Virus record (IMG/VR): IMGVR_UViG_3300037504_000820
Span: 1-36,603 of that record
Direction: 5' to 3' (one strand)
Source of the DNA: a virus
DNA: 36,603 nt
The position numbers and the translations under genes were made by a program. The notes beneath the pieces are model-generated. The model ran no database searches. It was not told the origin of the DNA and was given only the letters and a program-made list of their open reading frames with translations. This document shows positions 15,850-24,388 of this stretch, one piece after another; within the stretch, counting starts at the first letter, position 1; every line of letters starts with the position of its first letter.

Positions 15850-18281
15850 TGGCTGATAAAGTAAAACGTGTCCGTCTTCGGGTAGAAGACGAATTTACAC
15901 AACCGCTGAACCGGTATGGACAGCGCATGCGGGACGCCGGTAACGCGACGGATAGTTTCGCACGAAGCAGCACGCGGGGGTTACGCGGCGTTGTGCAAGA
16001 TATTCGTGACATAGGGCTGGCGGGGATGACAATCCAGCAGACATTTACGGGCGTGTTTCGCACTGTAAGTGACTTTTCGCAGCTCGGACAGACATCACTG
16101 CGTAATAAAGCAGCGCTTAGATCGTTAACGAGCACAACTGACGAATATCTGGCGAAATTGGAAGCTGTCCAACGTGCAACTCGGCAGACCACCACTGACA
16201 GCGAAGCCGCAGCCATTGCTGCCCGATTACAGCAGTTCGGACTGGCAGACACAGCTGACGAAATGGCGGAATTTGTAGATACCATTACCCGCGTGGGAGC
16301 AGTAAACCCCATGCTGGGCAGCACCAGTGAAGCCATTGAGCAAATTCAGCTCACGTTGTCGAATATGTCTTTTATGCGTCTCGACCAGTTGGGCATTTCA
16401 GCAGGCGACGTCCGAGATCGAATAGCTGAACTCAAAAATGAAATGCCGGAACTTAGTAGCGAAGTGGCATTCCAGACCGCTGTCATGGAAGCGCTTGAAA
16501 CACAAGCGAGCCGCGTGAGCGATGAAACGATGGAGATTGGGGCAGCGCAACAACGTGCAGGGGCACGTTTTCGTGAGTTCAAGGATGATGTCGGCGAGAA
16601 TGTGACTGCCGCACTGGATGAGGCGATTGAGGCAGCAGATCAGTTAGGCACATTATTAAATGAGCTGGGCACAACAGAAACGGTTTTGCGAGTTGCGTAT
16701 GAAGTAACAGGCACAGACAGAGATGCTGCAAAAGATGCTAGTTTTTTAGAACATGCCAATACATATGCGCTGGGCGCACCTTTTATGATAGCCAGTGCGC
16801 TGGGTGTAGATTCCCGAAATGCGTTTGTCGCAGGAGGTATTACACCGTATCGCTCCGACCCGGTACGTAGACCTGAAACATTAGCTGAATACATGAACGC
16901 AGCAACTATCGCACGTCGAACACGTATGCTTGCGGATCCATTTTCACGTACGATGGTACGTCGCCCAGGTCCTCAATATCAATTTGGCGTTGTTCCGCCA
17001 GAAATGCAAGGGAGAGGCGCACAAGCTCTTGCAGAACAAAGTGATATCTGGTCCACTTACCAACGTTTAGGGTATTCCCGCGAGGATGTTTATGCTCGAA
17101 AACAAGCACAACAAGAGGCGGAATTTCAAGCCGGAATGCGCCGTACCGCAGGCATACGACGTCATGTTAGAGTCCAGCGCACGATAGACACTGTAGGTGA
17201 CTATATAGGACAAGGCGCGGGTATTTTTAAAGATATGATGTTTAGCCCAATGGCTGCTGGTGCTCAGGAATTGGCGGGAGCTATTCGTCGCGCAACAGGG
17301 GCCACGCAGGAATGGGCAGGCAGCCTGGAGCATATTACGAGCGTGGCACAGAAGATGGGGGTTGAAGGCGCATCGCCTTTTAACGCCGATCTGTATAATC
17401 GGGCGGTAGAAGGGATGCGTAATGCGTCGCTGGAAACGGAACAAATGGCGGAAGCGCAACAAGCATTGGGGCTGGAACTGGGCACCACAAACGCCGCCAA
17501 TGAAATCTTTAACCGCCGTATGGACGTCATTGCACAAGCGCTTGCCGAAGGGCGATTATCGCTATCCGAGTATGTCAATGAGGTGCAGCACCTGGGACAA
17601 ATGGAGACCGCGGGCATTGAATGGCTGGCGGGACGAATGAGCACTGAAGATCAGATGCGGATGATCGACGTGTTGGGCAGTGAAGAAGGCGCACAGGCCT
17701 GGGAAAACGTCAGCGGTGGCATTACATCTTTGTTGGGACGTGGGGAGGATGAAGAGGCTAATACATTTCAGGGCGTAATCACCGATAGCGAACTTATGGC
17801 AAATGCATTTGATGACCAAACAAAACGCATGACCGACACGGCGATGGAAACGTGGGGCAACATACAAGGCGGAGGCAGCGAAGCATTTGCAACATTTCGT
17901 GAAGATGCCGATAAAGAAATTAGCGAAGTTGAGGCTACCTTAAAGCGTTTAGAAGCTGTCGAAGTGTTGATTACTATGTCAGTTAATCGTTCGGAAGGAA
18001 CGGTTCGCAATTTGCCAGAATTTCAGGAAGGCGGGTGGACAGGAGCGGGGAACCAACCGTTTCTAGCTGTGCTGCACCCGAACGAATTTGTGCTGAGTGA
18101 ACAAATGCTGAATAATATAAAACGCAATAATCAACCCGCTTTGCCGCCGCTGGCGGTTGCCGGGCAACACGGACAATCAACGCGGATCGAAGTGCCGGTA
18201 TTGTTAGATGGGCGACAAATTGCATCTGTCGTGCGCGATGTAGACCGGCGCGAAAATGTACGAGGGGTACCTAATGGCTGA
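15849..18281 (+). CDS. Tape measure protein
   Basis: This 810-residue protein starts with GTG overlapping the previous stop. It is long, mostly helical and low in Cys, with an N-terminal RLRVEDEFTQPLNRYGQRMRDAG motif common in tape measures. Long Ala/Glu-rich helices and central segments rich in Gly and Met follow. The C-terminal FQEGGWTGAGNQPFLAVLHPNEFVLSEQMLNN is a very frequent tape measure ending. It sets tail length: if about 0.15 nm per residue applies throughout, a tail of about 120 nm would be expected. No lytic transglycosylase motif was seen. Confidence 0.88.
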   Translation: MADKVKRVRLRVEDEFTQPLNRYGQRMRDAGNATDSFARSSTRGLRGVVQDIRDIGLAGMTIQQTFTGVFRTVSDFSQLGQTSLRNKAALRSLTSTTDEYLAKLEAVQRATRQTTTDSEAAAIAARLQQFGLADTADEMAEFVDTITRVGAVNPMLGSTSEAIEQIQLTLSNMSFMRLDQLGISAGDVRDRIAELKNEMPELSSEVAFQTAVMEALETQASRVSDETMEIGAAQQRAGARFREFKDDVGENVTAALDEAIEAADQLGTLLNELGTTETVLRVAYEVTGTDRDAAKDASFLEHANTYALGAPFMIASALGVDSRNAFVAGGITPYRSDPVRRPETLAEYMNAATIARRTRMLADPFSRTMVRRPGPQYQFGVVPPEMQGRGAQALAEQSDIWSTYQRLGYSREDVYARKQAQQEAEFQAGMRRTAGIRRHVRVQRTIDTVGDYIGQGAGIFKDMMFSPMAAGAQELAGAIRRATGATQEWAGSLEHITSVAQKMGVEGASPFNADLYNRAVEGMRNASLETEQMAEAQQALGLELGTTNAANEIFNRRMDVIAQALAEGRLSLSEYVNEVQHLGQMETAGIEWLAGRMSTEDQMRMIDVLGSEEGAQAWENVSGGITSLLGRGEDEEANTFQGVITDSELMANAFDDQTKRMTDTAMETWGNIQGGGSEAFATFREDADKEISEVEATLKRLEAVEVLITMSVNRSEGTVRNLPEFQEGGWTGAGNQPFLAVLHPNEFVLSEQMLNNIKRNNQPALPPLAVAGQHGQSTRIEVPVLLDGRQIASVVRDVDRRENVRGVPNG

Positions 18282-20646
18282 TGTTGATTTTAGTGTCCAA
18301 TGGGACTGGGACGATGATGGATTTGTCTGGAAAACAGACGAGCAGCTAGATAACGAAGACTTTAGCTCAGGCGAAACTGGCTGGTCGTTTTTTGGCGACA
18401 TTGTGCATAGTGTCAGCGGGGGCAAGCTGCAAGTCTATCGAAATGGGACAGATGCAGCTACATTTTATCAAACGCCGGGTTTTGCGGTTGAGCCGGGAAC
18501 GCAAATTTTTATAGCATTTGCCTGGGAAAATACATCATCAACGGCAAAAGAGTTTACAATTTTTGTGCGCAATGCCGCATCATATGATGATGCATATTCG
18601 GAAACATTTTATGCCCATACGGGAATGTCGCGTGTACAGTTGATGTTTACGACACTCGACGTGACCTGGGCTAGCACATTATTTGAGGTCGCGATCCTGA
18701 CCAACGATAACGATGCAGCGCTTGAATTTGATTATTTTTCACTTAAATACTCGTCTCCACACGACGATATAACACCTTATGTCATTGAGGCGCAAATAGA
18801 CAGCGGATTTACCGATCCACTGGCGCATATCGCTGACATTGGACGTATGATCCTGACATTGGATAATACGGATCAACGCTTTTCCCCAGACAATGCCAGC
18901 AGTCCGTATAATGGAAAGCAATGGATTAATGCGCCTGTTCGGGTACAGATGTCCGTTGATGACGGACCTCCTCAGACCATCTGGCGAGGATGGACTGTAG
19001 CCATAGAGCCAGCGGCGGGGGCTGAATATGGTACACGACGGACAACTGTATTGTGCGAGGATATTTTTGGCGTATATTCACGCGCGCCGCTCTCGCTGCC
19101 TATGCAAACTAATGTCACGATGGAAAATTTGCTTAATCTTATTGGAGCTGAAGTTTTTAGCACAGATCGAGCTACCGGAACAATTACTTTCAGCGACGTG
19201 CCTACCGATGGGGACACCATCACTGTTGGCGATGATACCTACACGATGCGTAGTACAATAAATGCATCCTATGATGTGCTCATCGGCACAGATGCCGACG
19301 AATGCGGACGCAATCTGGCCGCAGCCATTAATGATGATCCTGACGCGGGACTGGGCACGACGCTGTACCCCACCGGCACACTGAAATCACGTAGTGTGAG
19401 CGCATCAAATTCCAGCGGAACTGTAACCGTCACTGCATTGGCCCGTGGAACGCTAGGCAATAGTATTGTGTTGTCCGAAAATGCCAGTAATTGCACTGTA
19501 AGCGGGGCAACATTGTCCGGCGGAACGGATGGCCCCAGCGGGCTAACAGATTACGAGAGCGGGAAACGTACTTTTGATTATGCCGCCGATACGTGGCACG
19601 AGGATCGCACAAACGCTTTGCGAGCCATTCAGGACGTGGTGGAGAGCGAATTTGGCTATGCCTGGGTTGCACATGATGGCAGCATCGTCACGTGGGACAA
19701 AGATCGCGAGTTTGAACTCCCTGCCGAAACGGTGACGTTGGACGTAGATGATAATCAAATTACGGGAATGTCCGGTGACATTGGATCATATATTTTTAAC
19801 CGGTCGGTTGTCTCGTTTAATCCACGCACGACGGAAACTGACCAGATTATTGCTTCTGCGGGAAATGTCCTGGCGATACCGGGTACCACATTCGGCACGC
19901 GCTGGAATCGCAGCGTGTCACTCCCTAATTCGGGGGGTGGGGACGCGCTTGACGCAGGCGTACGTATTATTCGACTGCCGTTTGTGGAAAGCACGACCGG
20001 GAATGTAGTCGGCGCAAGCGACGTTATTACGCCGCGCGCCGGGACGGATTATACAGTCAACGACCGGCGTGACGGGAGTGGATACGATTATTCGGATGGG
20101 ACTGTACTTGGGTTGTCTATTGTGGTTACTGGATCGGGTGTGGAATGCTCGTTTAGCAATACCGCGCTGGGAACACTCTATGTGATCGATTTTGAGGTGC
20201 GCGGTACAGCGTTAATCGGCTACAACCAGCAGCAAATTGTGCGGGAAGACGCGACCAGCATTGGCGAATACCAACTACGAGCGCTACCGTATATGATTCC
20301 GCTGCCGTCAGGGGAGAATTTTGCAGAGCAAATTGCGTATTACCTGGTGGGACGATACAAAGACCCAGCATATCGACCACGTGAAATTCACATACGAGAT
20401 GCAACAGAAGCGATTGGCGGTACTGTACCACTGACGGTAGAGATTGGCCAAACTGTGCGCATTGTAGAAAGTCAAACGGCCATTGACCAAAAATTCATTG
20501 TACGCGGATTCAATTTGCGGGTACTGAATGGCGGCACAACGACAGAACTAAAATGGCGGGTGAAACGTATCGATGACACAACCTATTGGCTGTTAGGTGA
20601 CGCCACCTACGGCGTATTAGGTACAACAACGAGGTTAGGATTATGA
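18274..20646 (+). CDS. Large tail-tip / baseplate hub protein with inserted domains
   Basis: This 790-residue protein starts at ATG 18274 behind GAGGGG (18262-18267). Residues about 20-160 form a jelly-roll, carbohydrate-binding-like region (GWSFFGDIVHSVSGGKLQVYRNG, LEFDYFSLKY). A hub-like core follows (DITPYVIEAQIDSGF, ILTLDNTDQRFSP, PVRVQMSVDDGPPQTIWRGW). It is interrupted at about 295-400 by a GDTITVGDDTYTMRS / IGTDADECGRNLAAAIND / TVTALARGTLGNSI module, a beta-sandwich unit widespread in phage tail proteins. The end (EIGQTVRIVESQTAIDQKFIVRGF) resembles phage hub proteins. It likely links tube to tip and helps host binding. Confidence 0.75.
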   Translation: MADVDFSVQWDWDDDGFVWKTDEQLDNEDFSSGETGWSFFGDIVHSVSGGKLQVYRNGTDAATFYQTPGFAVEPGTQIFIAFAWENTSSTAKEFTIFVRNAASYDDAYSETFYAHTGMSRVQLMFTTLDVTWASTLFEVAILTNDNDAALEFDYFSLKYSSPHDDITPYVIEAQIDSGFTDPLAHIADIGRMILTLDNTDQRFSPDNASSPYNGKQWINAPVRVQMSVDDGPPQTIWRGWTVAIEPAAGAEYGTRRTTVLCEDIFGVYSRAPLSLPMQTNVTMENLLNLIGAEVFSTDRATGTITFSDVPTDGDTITVGDDTYTMRSTINASYDVLIGTDADECGRNLAAAINDDPDAGLGTTLYPTGTLKSRSVSASNSSGTVTVTALARGTLGNSIVLSENASNCTVSGATLSGGTDGPSGLTDYESGKRTFDYAADTWHEDRTNALRAIQDVVESEFGYAWVAHDGSIVTWDKDREFELPAETVTLDVDDNQITGMSGDIGSYIFNRSVVSFNPRTTETDQIIASAGNVLAIPGTTFGTRWNRSVSLPNSGGGDALDAGVRIIRLPFVESTTGNVVGASDVITPRAGTDYTVNDRRDGSGYDYSDGTVLGLSIVVTGSGVECSFSNTALGTLYVIDFEVRGTALIGYNQQQIVREDATSIGEYQLRALPYMIPLPSGENFAEQIAYYLVGRYKDPAYRPREIHIRDATEAIGGTVPLTVEIGQTVRIVESQTAIDQKFIVRGFNLRVLNGGTTTELKWRVKRIDDTTYWLLGDATYGVLGTTTRLGL

Positions 20647-21092
20647 CAACTCCCTGGACAACTCCCACATCGTTTGTCAACGGCATTGTAATGGGCGCAA
20701 CGGATTTTAACACGTACTTTCGTGATAATTTTGAGCACCTGAAAGCCCCGCCGGTGTTTAATGAACCGACTGCATTTGGCAGCCCGATCGTTTTCACGGC
20801 CACAACAGCGATACCGATTACGGCTGGGGCAAGCGCATCATTGCAAACGTATGGCGGGGCAGTAGAAATCTGGTTTGACGGCATTTTTGAAGGGTACCAG
20901 ACGGTAGTGACTGATTATCTGATTGACATAGACGGCACGGGCTACACTGGGGTAGGCAACCCGCTACATTTGCTTATTACTTCGCTGGCTTCTGGAACGC
21001 ACTGGTTCACGCCGATGTGCCGAACGACCGGCGGAGCCGGAGGGTACAGCGCTGAATGTTCGGCCTATCATTTTTGGGCACGGGAAGGATAA
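20643..21092 (+). CDS. Tail tip protein, unknown
   Basis: This 149-residue protein is coupled to the hub gene by an ATGA overlap. The start MTTPWTTPTSFVNGIVMGATDFNTYFRDNFEHL resembles the short N-terminal segment found on many phage tip and fibre proteins (TPxTFVxGxxxTAxxxN), which probably docks to the hub. The remainder is beta-rich and lacks known motifs. A receptor-binding or tip-fibre role is likely. Confidence 0.6.
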   Translation: MTTPWTTPTSFVNGIVMGATDFNTYFRDNFEHLKAPPVFNEPTAFGSPIVFTATTAIPITAGASASLQTYGGAVEIWFDGIFEGYQTVVTDYLIDIDGTGYTGVGNPLHLLITSLASGTHWFTPMCRTTGGAGGYSAECSAYHFWAREG

Positions 21093-21093
21093 A

Positions 21094-21855
21094 ATGGGGC
21101 TGGAATTAGGACTTGGACTGGTACCGGGGGTGCTCGTTAGTGGCAATGCAGTCGAGCACTATATCACCACCATGCTAAACAAATACGGCGGCGTGTACTG
21201 GCCGTTGCAAGAGCTAAGCGGAACCAATGCCGCAGCCACCGCCAGTGCTAGCGGAGATTTTGATGGCACCACGACCAGCGCGACAGTGGGGCAAGCAGGC
21301 GGCGCGTTGGGGAAGGCATACTTGTTCGATGGCGTTAATGACTACGTGGACATCCACAGCTCCGCGTTAAACACATTATTTGATCGAAGTAAAGGCACAC
21401 TGTTGTGCTTTGCCAAAGTTTCCGGGTCCGGCGTGTGGACGGATAGTGCAACCCGCGATCTGGTCGTCTTACGCGCCGACAATGACAATCGTATTTTGTT
21501 CGAAAAGACAACCACCAACAACCGGCTGATCTTATTCAAGGAATTCGGCACGACGGTAGACCAGATCGCCGTTGATCCCATCACGGAGACCGGCAACTTT
21601 ATGCTGGCCTTGACCTGGGATACTTCCGGCGGCGGCGAACTGAAAGGCTATTTAAACGGGGCGCAGGTAGGCAGCACAGCGACTGGGCTGGGCACCTGGG
21701 CAGGCAATCTGGATGCGACAACCACTACGATTGGGGCGGGAAGTACTGTTCCGACCAACGTGTGGGATGGCTATATGGCACACGTAGCGTTGCTAACCGG
21801 CGTGATGTCTGAAGCTGAACTGTTGCAGTTGGCGCAGATAGGGAGGGTAGCCTGA
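21094..21855 (+). CDS. Concanavalin A-like lectin (LamG) domain tail protein
   Basis: This 253-residue protein starts behind AAGGA (21085-21089). From about residue 35 it shows the LamG pattern: YWPLQELSGTNAAATAS, GKAYLFDGVNDYVDIHSS, GTLLCFAKVSG, NFMLALTWDTSGGGELKGYLNGAQVGS, and a closing WDGYMAHVALLTGVMSEAELLQL. In phages this fold is typical of glycan-binding tip or fibre proteins. With the jelly-roll region in the hub gene, it suggests a carbohydrate receptor. Confidence 0.82.
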   Translation: MGLELGLGLVPGVLVSGNAVEHYITTMLNKYGGVYWPLQELSGTNAAATASASGDFDGTTTSATVGQAGGALGKAYLFDGVNDYVDIHSSALNTLFDRSKGTLLCFAKVSGSGVWTDSATRDLVVLRADNDNRILFEKTTTNNRLILFKEFGTTVDQIAVDPITETGNFMLALTWDTSGGGELKGYLNGAQVGSTATGLGTWAGNLDATTTTIGAGSTVPTNVWDGYMAHVALLTGVMSEAELLQLAQIGRVA

Positions 21856-22292
21856 TGGCGCAATGGCACGGGTATTTCGGGGTTGAGCGACTGGCCTTAT
21901 CTGACGCGAATTGGAATGCAATCAAGGCGGCATTAGCAGCGATTTTGATTAATAATCCACGCGGTGCGCATCAGGCATTGCAAGTCCGCTTGCGCCCGGA
22001 CGGTGACGCTGCGATTGTCGAAGGGCTGTTTTCAACTGACGATCTCACGGTCGATGCGTTCAAGAACATGCTGGCAAACGCGACAGGCGTGCCGGTGGAC
22101 AACATCACGCACAGCGAAAATGCCGTGACGCTGCACGCCGAACCTTCCCGCATCCACCGGTTCGGAGTCGGGGGCGTGGACCGGCTGCGGGCATCGATGT
22201 TTGCAGGGGTCGGAGGATTTACAACGACCTGGGCGCAGTCGCGTCGCGAATGCGTACAGTATCTGATTAATAATGTTGCCGAATGGCAGTAA
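21855..22292 (+). CDS. Tail-module protein of unknown function
   Basis: This 145-residue protein overlaps the lectin stop by one base (TGATG). It is soluble and mixed alpha/beta (ANWNAIKAALAAILINNPRGAHQALQVRLRPDGDAAIVEGLF), with basic patches toward the C-terminus (SRRECVQYLINN). No domain was recognised. Position at the end of the tail operon suggests a tip accessory or fibre-related protein. Confidence 0.6.
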   Translation: MAQWHGYFGVERLALSDANWNAIKAALAAILINNPRGAHQALQVRLRPDGDAAIVEGLFSTDDLTVDAFKNMLANATGVPVDNITHSENAVTLHAEPSRIHRFGVGGVDRLRASMFAGVGGFTTTWAQSRRECVQYLINNVAEWQ

Positions 22293-22306
22293 CAACCGCC
22301 CGGCGC

Positions 22307-22362
22307 GTGAAGGGACCACGCACACAGGCGGCTATCTAATTGTATCATGGGTCCCGCGTCAC
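22307..22362 (+). other. Inverted repeat between tail and membrane-protein genes
   Basis: GTGA (22307-22310) and GGGACC (22312-22317) can pair with GGTCCC (22350-22355) and TCAC (22359-22362) around a loop of about 32 bases. No U-tract follows. It lies just before a strong ribosome site (AAGGAGGA at 22363-22370), so it may be an mRNA processing or translation element at the module boundary. Confidence 0.35.
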
Positions 22363-22378
22363 AAGGAGGACGCGCGAC

Positions 22379-22954
22379 ATGGATGAAAACCTTATCAGGC
22401 TGCTTATCGAAACCGGCGGCGTTGGAGGAACCATTATCATGGTGGTCTGGCTATTTCGCCCAATCTTCCTGGCCTGGCTCGGTAATATCGCGAAGGCACG
22501 TGAGCATGAAGCACAACGCATCCGCGACGAACGCGAAAGCGAGCGAGAACTTGCCAGTGCGCTAAATGGCATTAAGTCTGAGTTAAAACTATCGCGCGGC
22601 ATTAACAATCAACTTATCGAACGTATCGGCACGTTGCCGACACGCGATGATATTGTACAGGCCGGGCAAACGATGCATGAGTGGGCCACAAAACACGATA
22701 CCGCATTGGCTGCTGCACATACCGATCTGAAAACTGTACCGGCTGAAGTATGGCGTATAGGCGATCCGAAATTTGAAACGTTACGCCAGGCATTAGAAGA
22801 TCACATCAACAATCTGGAAAAGCGATTGATTGAGCGCATTGATCCGCAAGCCGAGAACGCGCGCCAATTGATACGTAAAGAGATGCAAACGTTACTTGAT
22901 CGCGTCCAGGAACTGGATACCGCACTACGTGCACTACAACCACAGGAGCAATAA
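22379..22954 (+). CDS. Membrane-anchored coiled-coil protein
   Basis: This 191-residue protein starts at ATG 22379 behind an ideal AAGGAGGA (22363-22370). Residues about 15-33 (GGTIIMVVWLFRPIFLAWL) are a membrane segment. A long charged helical region follows (EHEAQRIRDERESERELASALNGIKSELKLSR, then FETLRQALEDHINNLEKRLIERI). The shape resembles phage proteins near lysis genes, including some holin-like or spanin-like partners. No enzymatic motif is visible, and lysis function is inference only. Confidence 0.6.
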   Translation: MDENLIRLLIETGGVGGTIIMVVWLFRPIFLAWLGNIAKAREHEAQRIRDERESERELASALNGIKSELKLSRGINNQLIERIGTLPTRDDIVQAGQTMHEWATKHDTALAAAHTDLKTVPAEVWRIGDPKFETLRQALEDHINNLEKRLIERIDPQAENARQLIRKEMQTLLDRVQELDTALRALQPQEQ

Positions 22955-22955
22955 T

Positions 22956-23261
22956 ATGGATATCTGGAATGACACCGCATGGTGGGTAGAACTCGTATTT
23001 AACGTATGCCTATTTATCCTGCCGACTATCGCAGGGATAGCTGCAACAGGCACACTGGGCCTGAAAACTGTCAAATGGGTACGACTGGCGTGGAAAGAGG
23101 CGCGCGCGATGGTGGACGAGCCAAGCGATTTTGTAGTACGCTTGATCGCGGCGCGTACCGGACGCACACCGGAACAAGTGAGCAAGTTTATTATAAGCAA
23201 TCTCGATGCGGTAATCGCTGTACTGCCAGACGATACGCCCGTCGGAGCCGTGCGCGACTGA
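22956..23261 (+). CDS. Small membrane protein, possible holin
   Basis: This 101-residue protein has a hydrophobic N-terminal half: WWVELVFNVCLFILPTIAGIAATGTLGL, probably one or two membrane passes. A charged helical C-terminus follows (VKWVRLAWKEARAMVDEPSDFVVR, PEQVSKFIISNLDAVIAVLPD). Ribosome site AGGAG lies at 22944-22948. Size and topology fit phage holins, and it sits beside another membrane protein, but no endolysin is present in the window to confirm a lysis cassette. Confidence 0.5.
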   Translation: MDIWNDTAWWVELVFNVCLFILPTIAGIAATGTLGLKTVKWVRLAWKEARAMVDEPSDFVVRLIAARTGRTPEQVSKFIISNLDAVIAVLPDDTPVGAVRD

Positions 23262-23641
23262 TGCGATTACTTGCACTGGTTGTGGCACTTGCGACATTGT
23301 CCGGGTGCAGTTATGCTGCCGGGCCATTTCACATTTACGGGGGAATGAGTTATGCGCCTGTTGGCGATGCGCAACACGATACAGCGCTGCCGGTGCCAAC
23401 TGCCGAGTCCTGGCCGCGAACACCGGTACCGACCATCGCGCCAACACGAACGTGTACAGTGACCAGTGCACGCGGGTTGGTCATTCGCGCAGGACCGGGG
23501 GTCGAACACGCGCGCTTGGGCGTCGTGCTGGACGGAACTCGATTGGTAGTCGTGGATGAAAACGAGCCGGGCGACTGGGTGCAAATCGAGGGGCGAGATT
23601 TGCACCCAGCCGGATGGGTGGCCGGGTGGCTATGCGAATGA
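23261..23641 (+). CDS. Predicted lipoprotein with SH3b domain
   Basis: This 126-residue protein has a lipoprotein signal peptide MRLLALVVALATLSGC with lipobox LSGC and lipidated Cys16. A Pro/Thr-rich linker (VPTAESWPRTPVPTIAPTRT) leads to an SH3b domain from about residue 64: TVTSARGLVIRAGPGVEHARLG, VVDENEPGDWVQIEG, GWVAGWL. SH3b domains bind peptidoglycan or peptides. An exported lipoprotein on a phage could alter the host surface or superinfection (conversion function) or help lysis. Its 3' end overlaps the end of the opposing cysH-like gene by 12 bases. Confidence 0.8.
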   Translation: MRLLALVVALATLSGCSYAAGPFHIYGGMSYAPVGDAQHDTALPVPTAESWPRTPVPTIAPTRTCTVTSARGLVIRAGPGVEHARLGVVLDGTRLVVVDENEPGDWVQIEGRDLHPAGWVAGWLCE

Positions 23642-24388
23642 CTGGACAACGGGATTCGCCGCACAGAAGCTGTTCCATAGTTCGGGATACAGTTGTTTTA
23701 CGTGGACCATTGTGCCATATTGATACACGCGCACTGCCGTGAGCGGGCCAACGCGAGCATACGGCACATCAACTCCACCATCGATCAGCACCTGGTATGC
23801 GGGATGTACAATTAAATCACGACTGAATGTGTAGGCCCATACATCCTGCCACGTCCAATCATAAATTGGATCGCAATGCCATACGCTCAATGTCTGATTC
23901 CAGCGTAACGCACCGCGCGCAACAGCAAACGTGCGCTTGCTGCTTTCTTCGGCCCGAAGTCCTAAAAATTCTGCGTCAATTTTATAATGCCTGAGCGTTT
24001 CGCTGATATGATCACACTCAAAATCAACTGGCATACGATGGGGTGCGACCGGGCGACAGCCGAATTCATCGATAAATTCGCGTGCGCCATCCCGCTCATG
24101 CACGCGATGGATACGCATAGTATACCGTTGCTCAGTTTCCGTTAGTGTCTCCTGCGTGCCGGGCAAATCCCACAAATCATCGTGCCACATGACGCTTGCA
24201 TCTGGCCGAATAGCTAGTACTAAATCGAGTACGACCATACTGTCCTTGCCCGTGCTAAATGACACATTAGGCCGGTCGCTTTGAATCAAGCACTCTTGAA
24301 TCAAAGACTGGGCGCTTTCGATCTTGTGTTTTAGCCGAGGTATTCTGGCGTATATTAATGACGTTTTGCGCAATGTGGCATAGTTCAT
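23630..24388 (-). CDS. cysH: CysH-like PAPS reductase family protein of the type IV-B locus
   Basis: This 252-residue protein is of the adenine nucleotide alpha-hydrolase (PP-loop) superfamily. The PP-loop is SFSTGKDSM (43-51), followed by WHDDLWDLPGTQETL. The family's second signature is GLRAEESSKR (143-152), and the third region is HCDPIYDWTWQDVWAY. The C-terminal ECGxH motif of true PAPS reductases is not seen, so sulfate assimilation is unlikely. It is the last gene of the csf operon, with an ATGA overlap with csf3. A CysH-like gene next to csf1-cas11-csf2-csf3 is a known hallmark of subtype IV-B; its biochemical role there is unsettled. Confidence 0.85.
   Translation of the reverse strand: MNYATLRKTSLIYARIPRLKHKIESAQSLIQECLIQSDRPNVSFSTGKDSMVVLDLVLAIRPDASVMWHDDLWDLPGTQETLTETEQRYTMRIHRVHERDGAREFIDEFGCRPVAPHRMPVDFECDHISETLRHYKIDAEFLGLRAEESSKRTFAVARGALRWNQTLSVWHCDPIYDWTWQDVWAYTFSRDLIVHPAYQVLIDGGVDVPYARVGPLTAVRVYQYGTMVHVKQLYPELWNSFCAANPVVQSFA

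Noticed and set aside
23630-24388. CysH-like gene as a true sulfate-assimilation (metabolic) gene
   Set aside because: The ECGxH motif is absent and no other sulfur gene is nearby; the csf neighbours explain it better.
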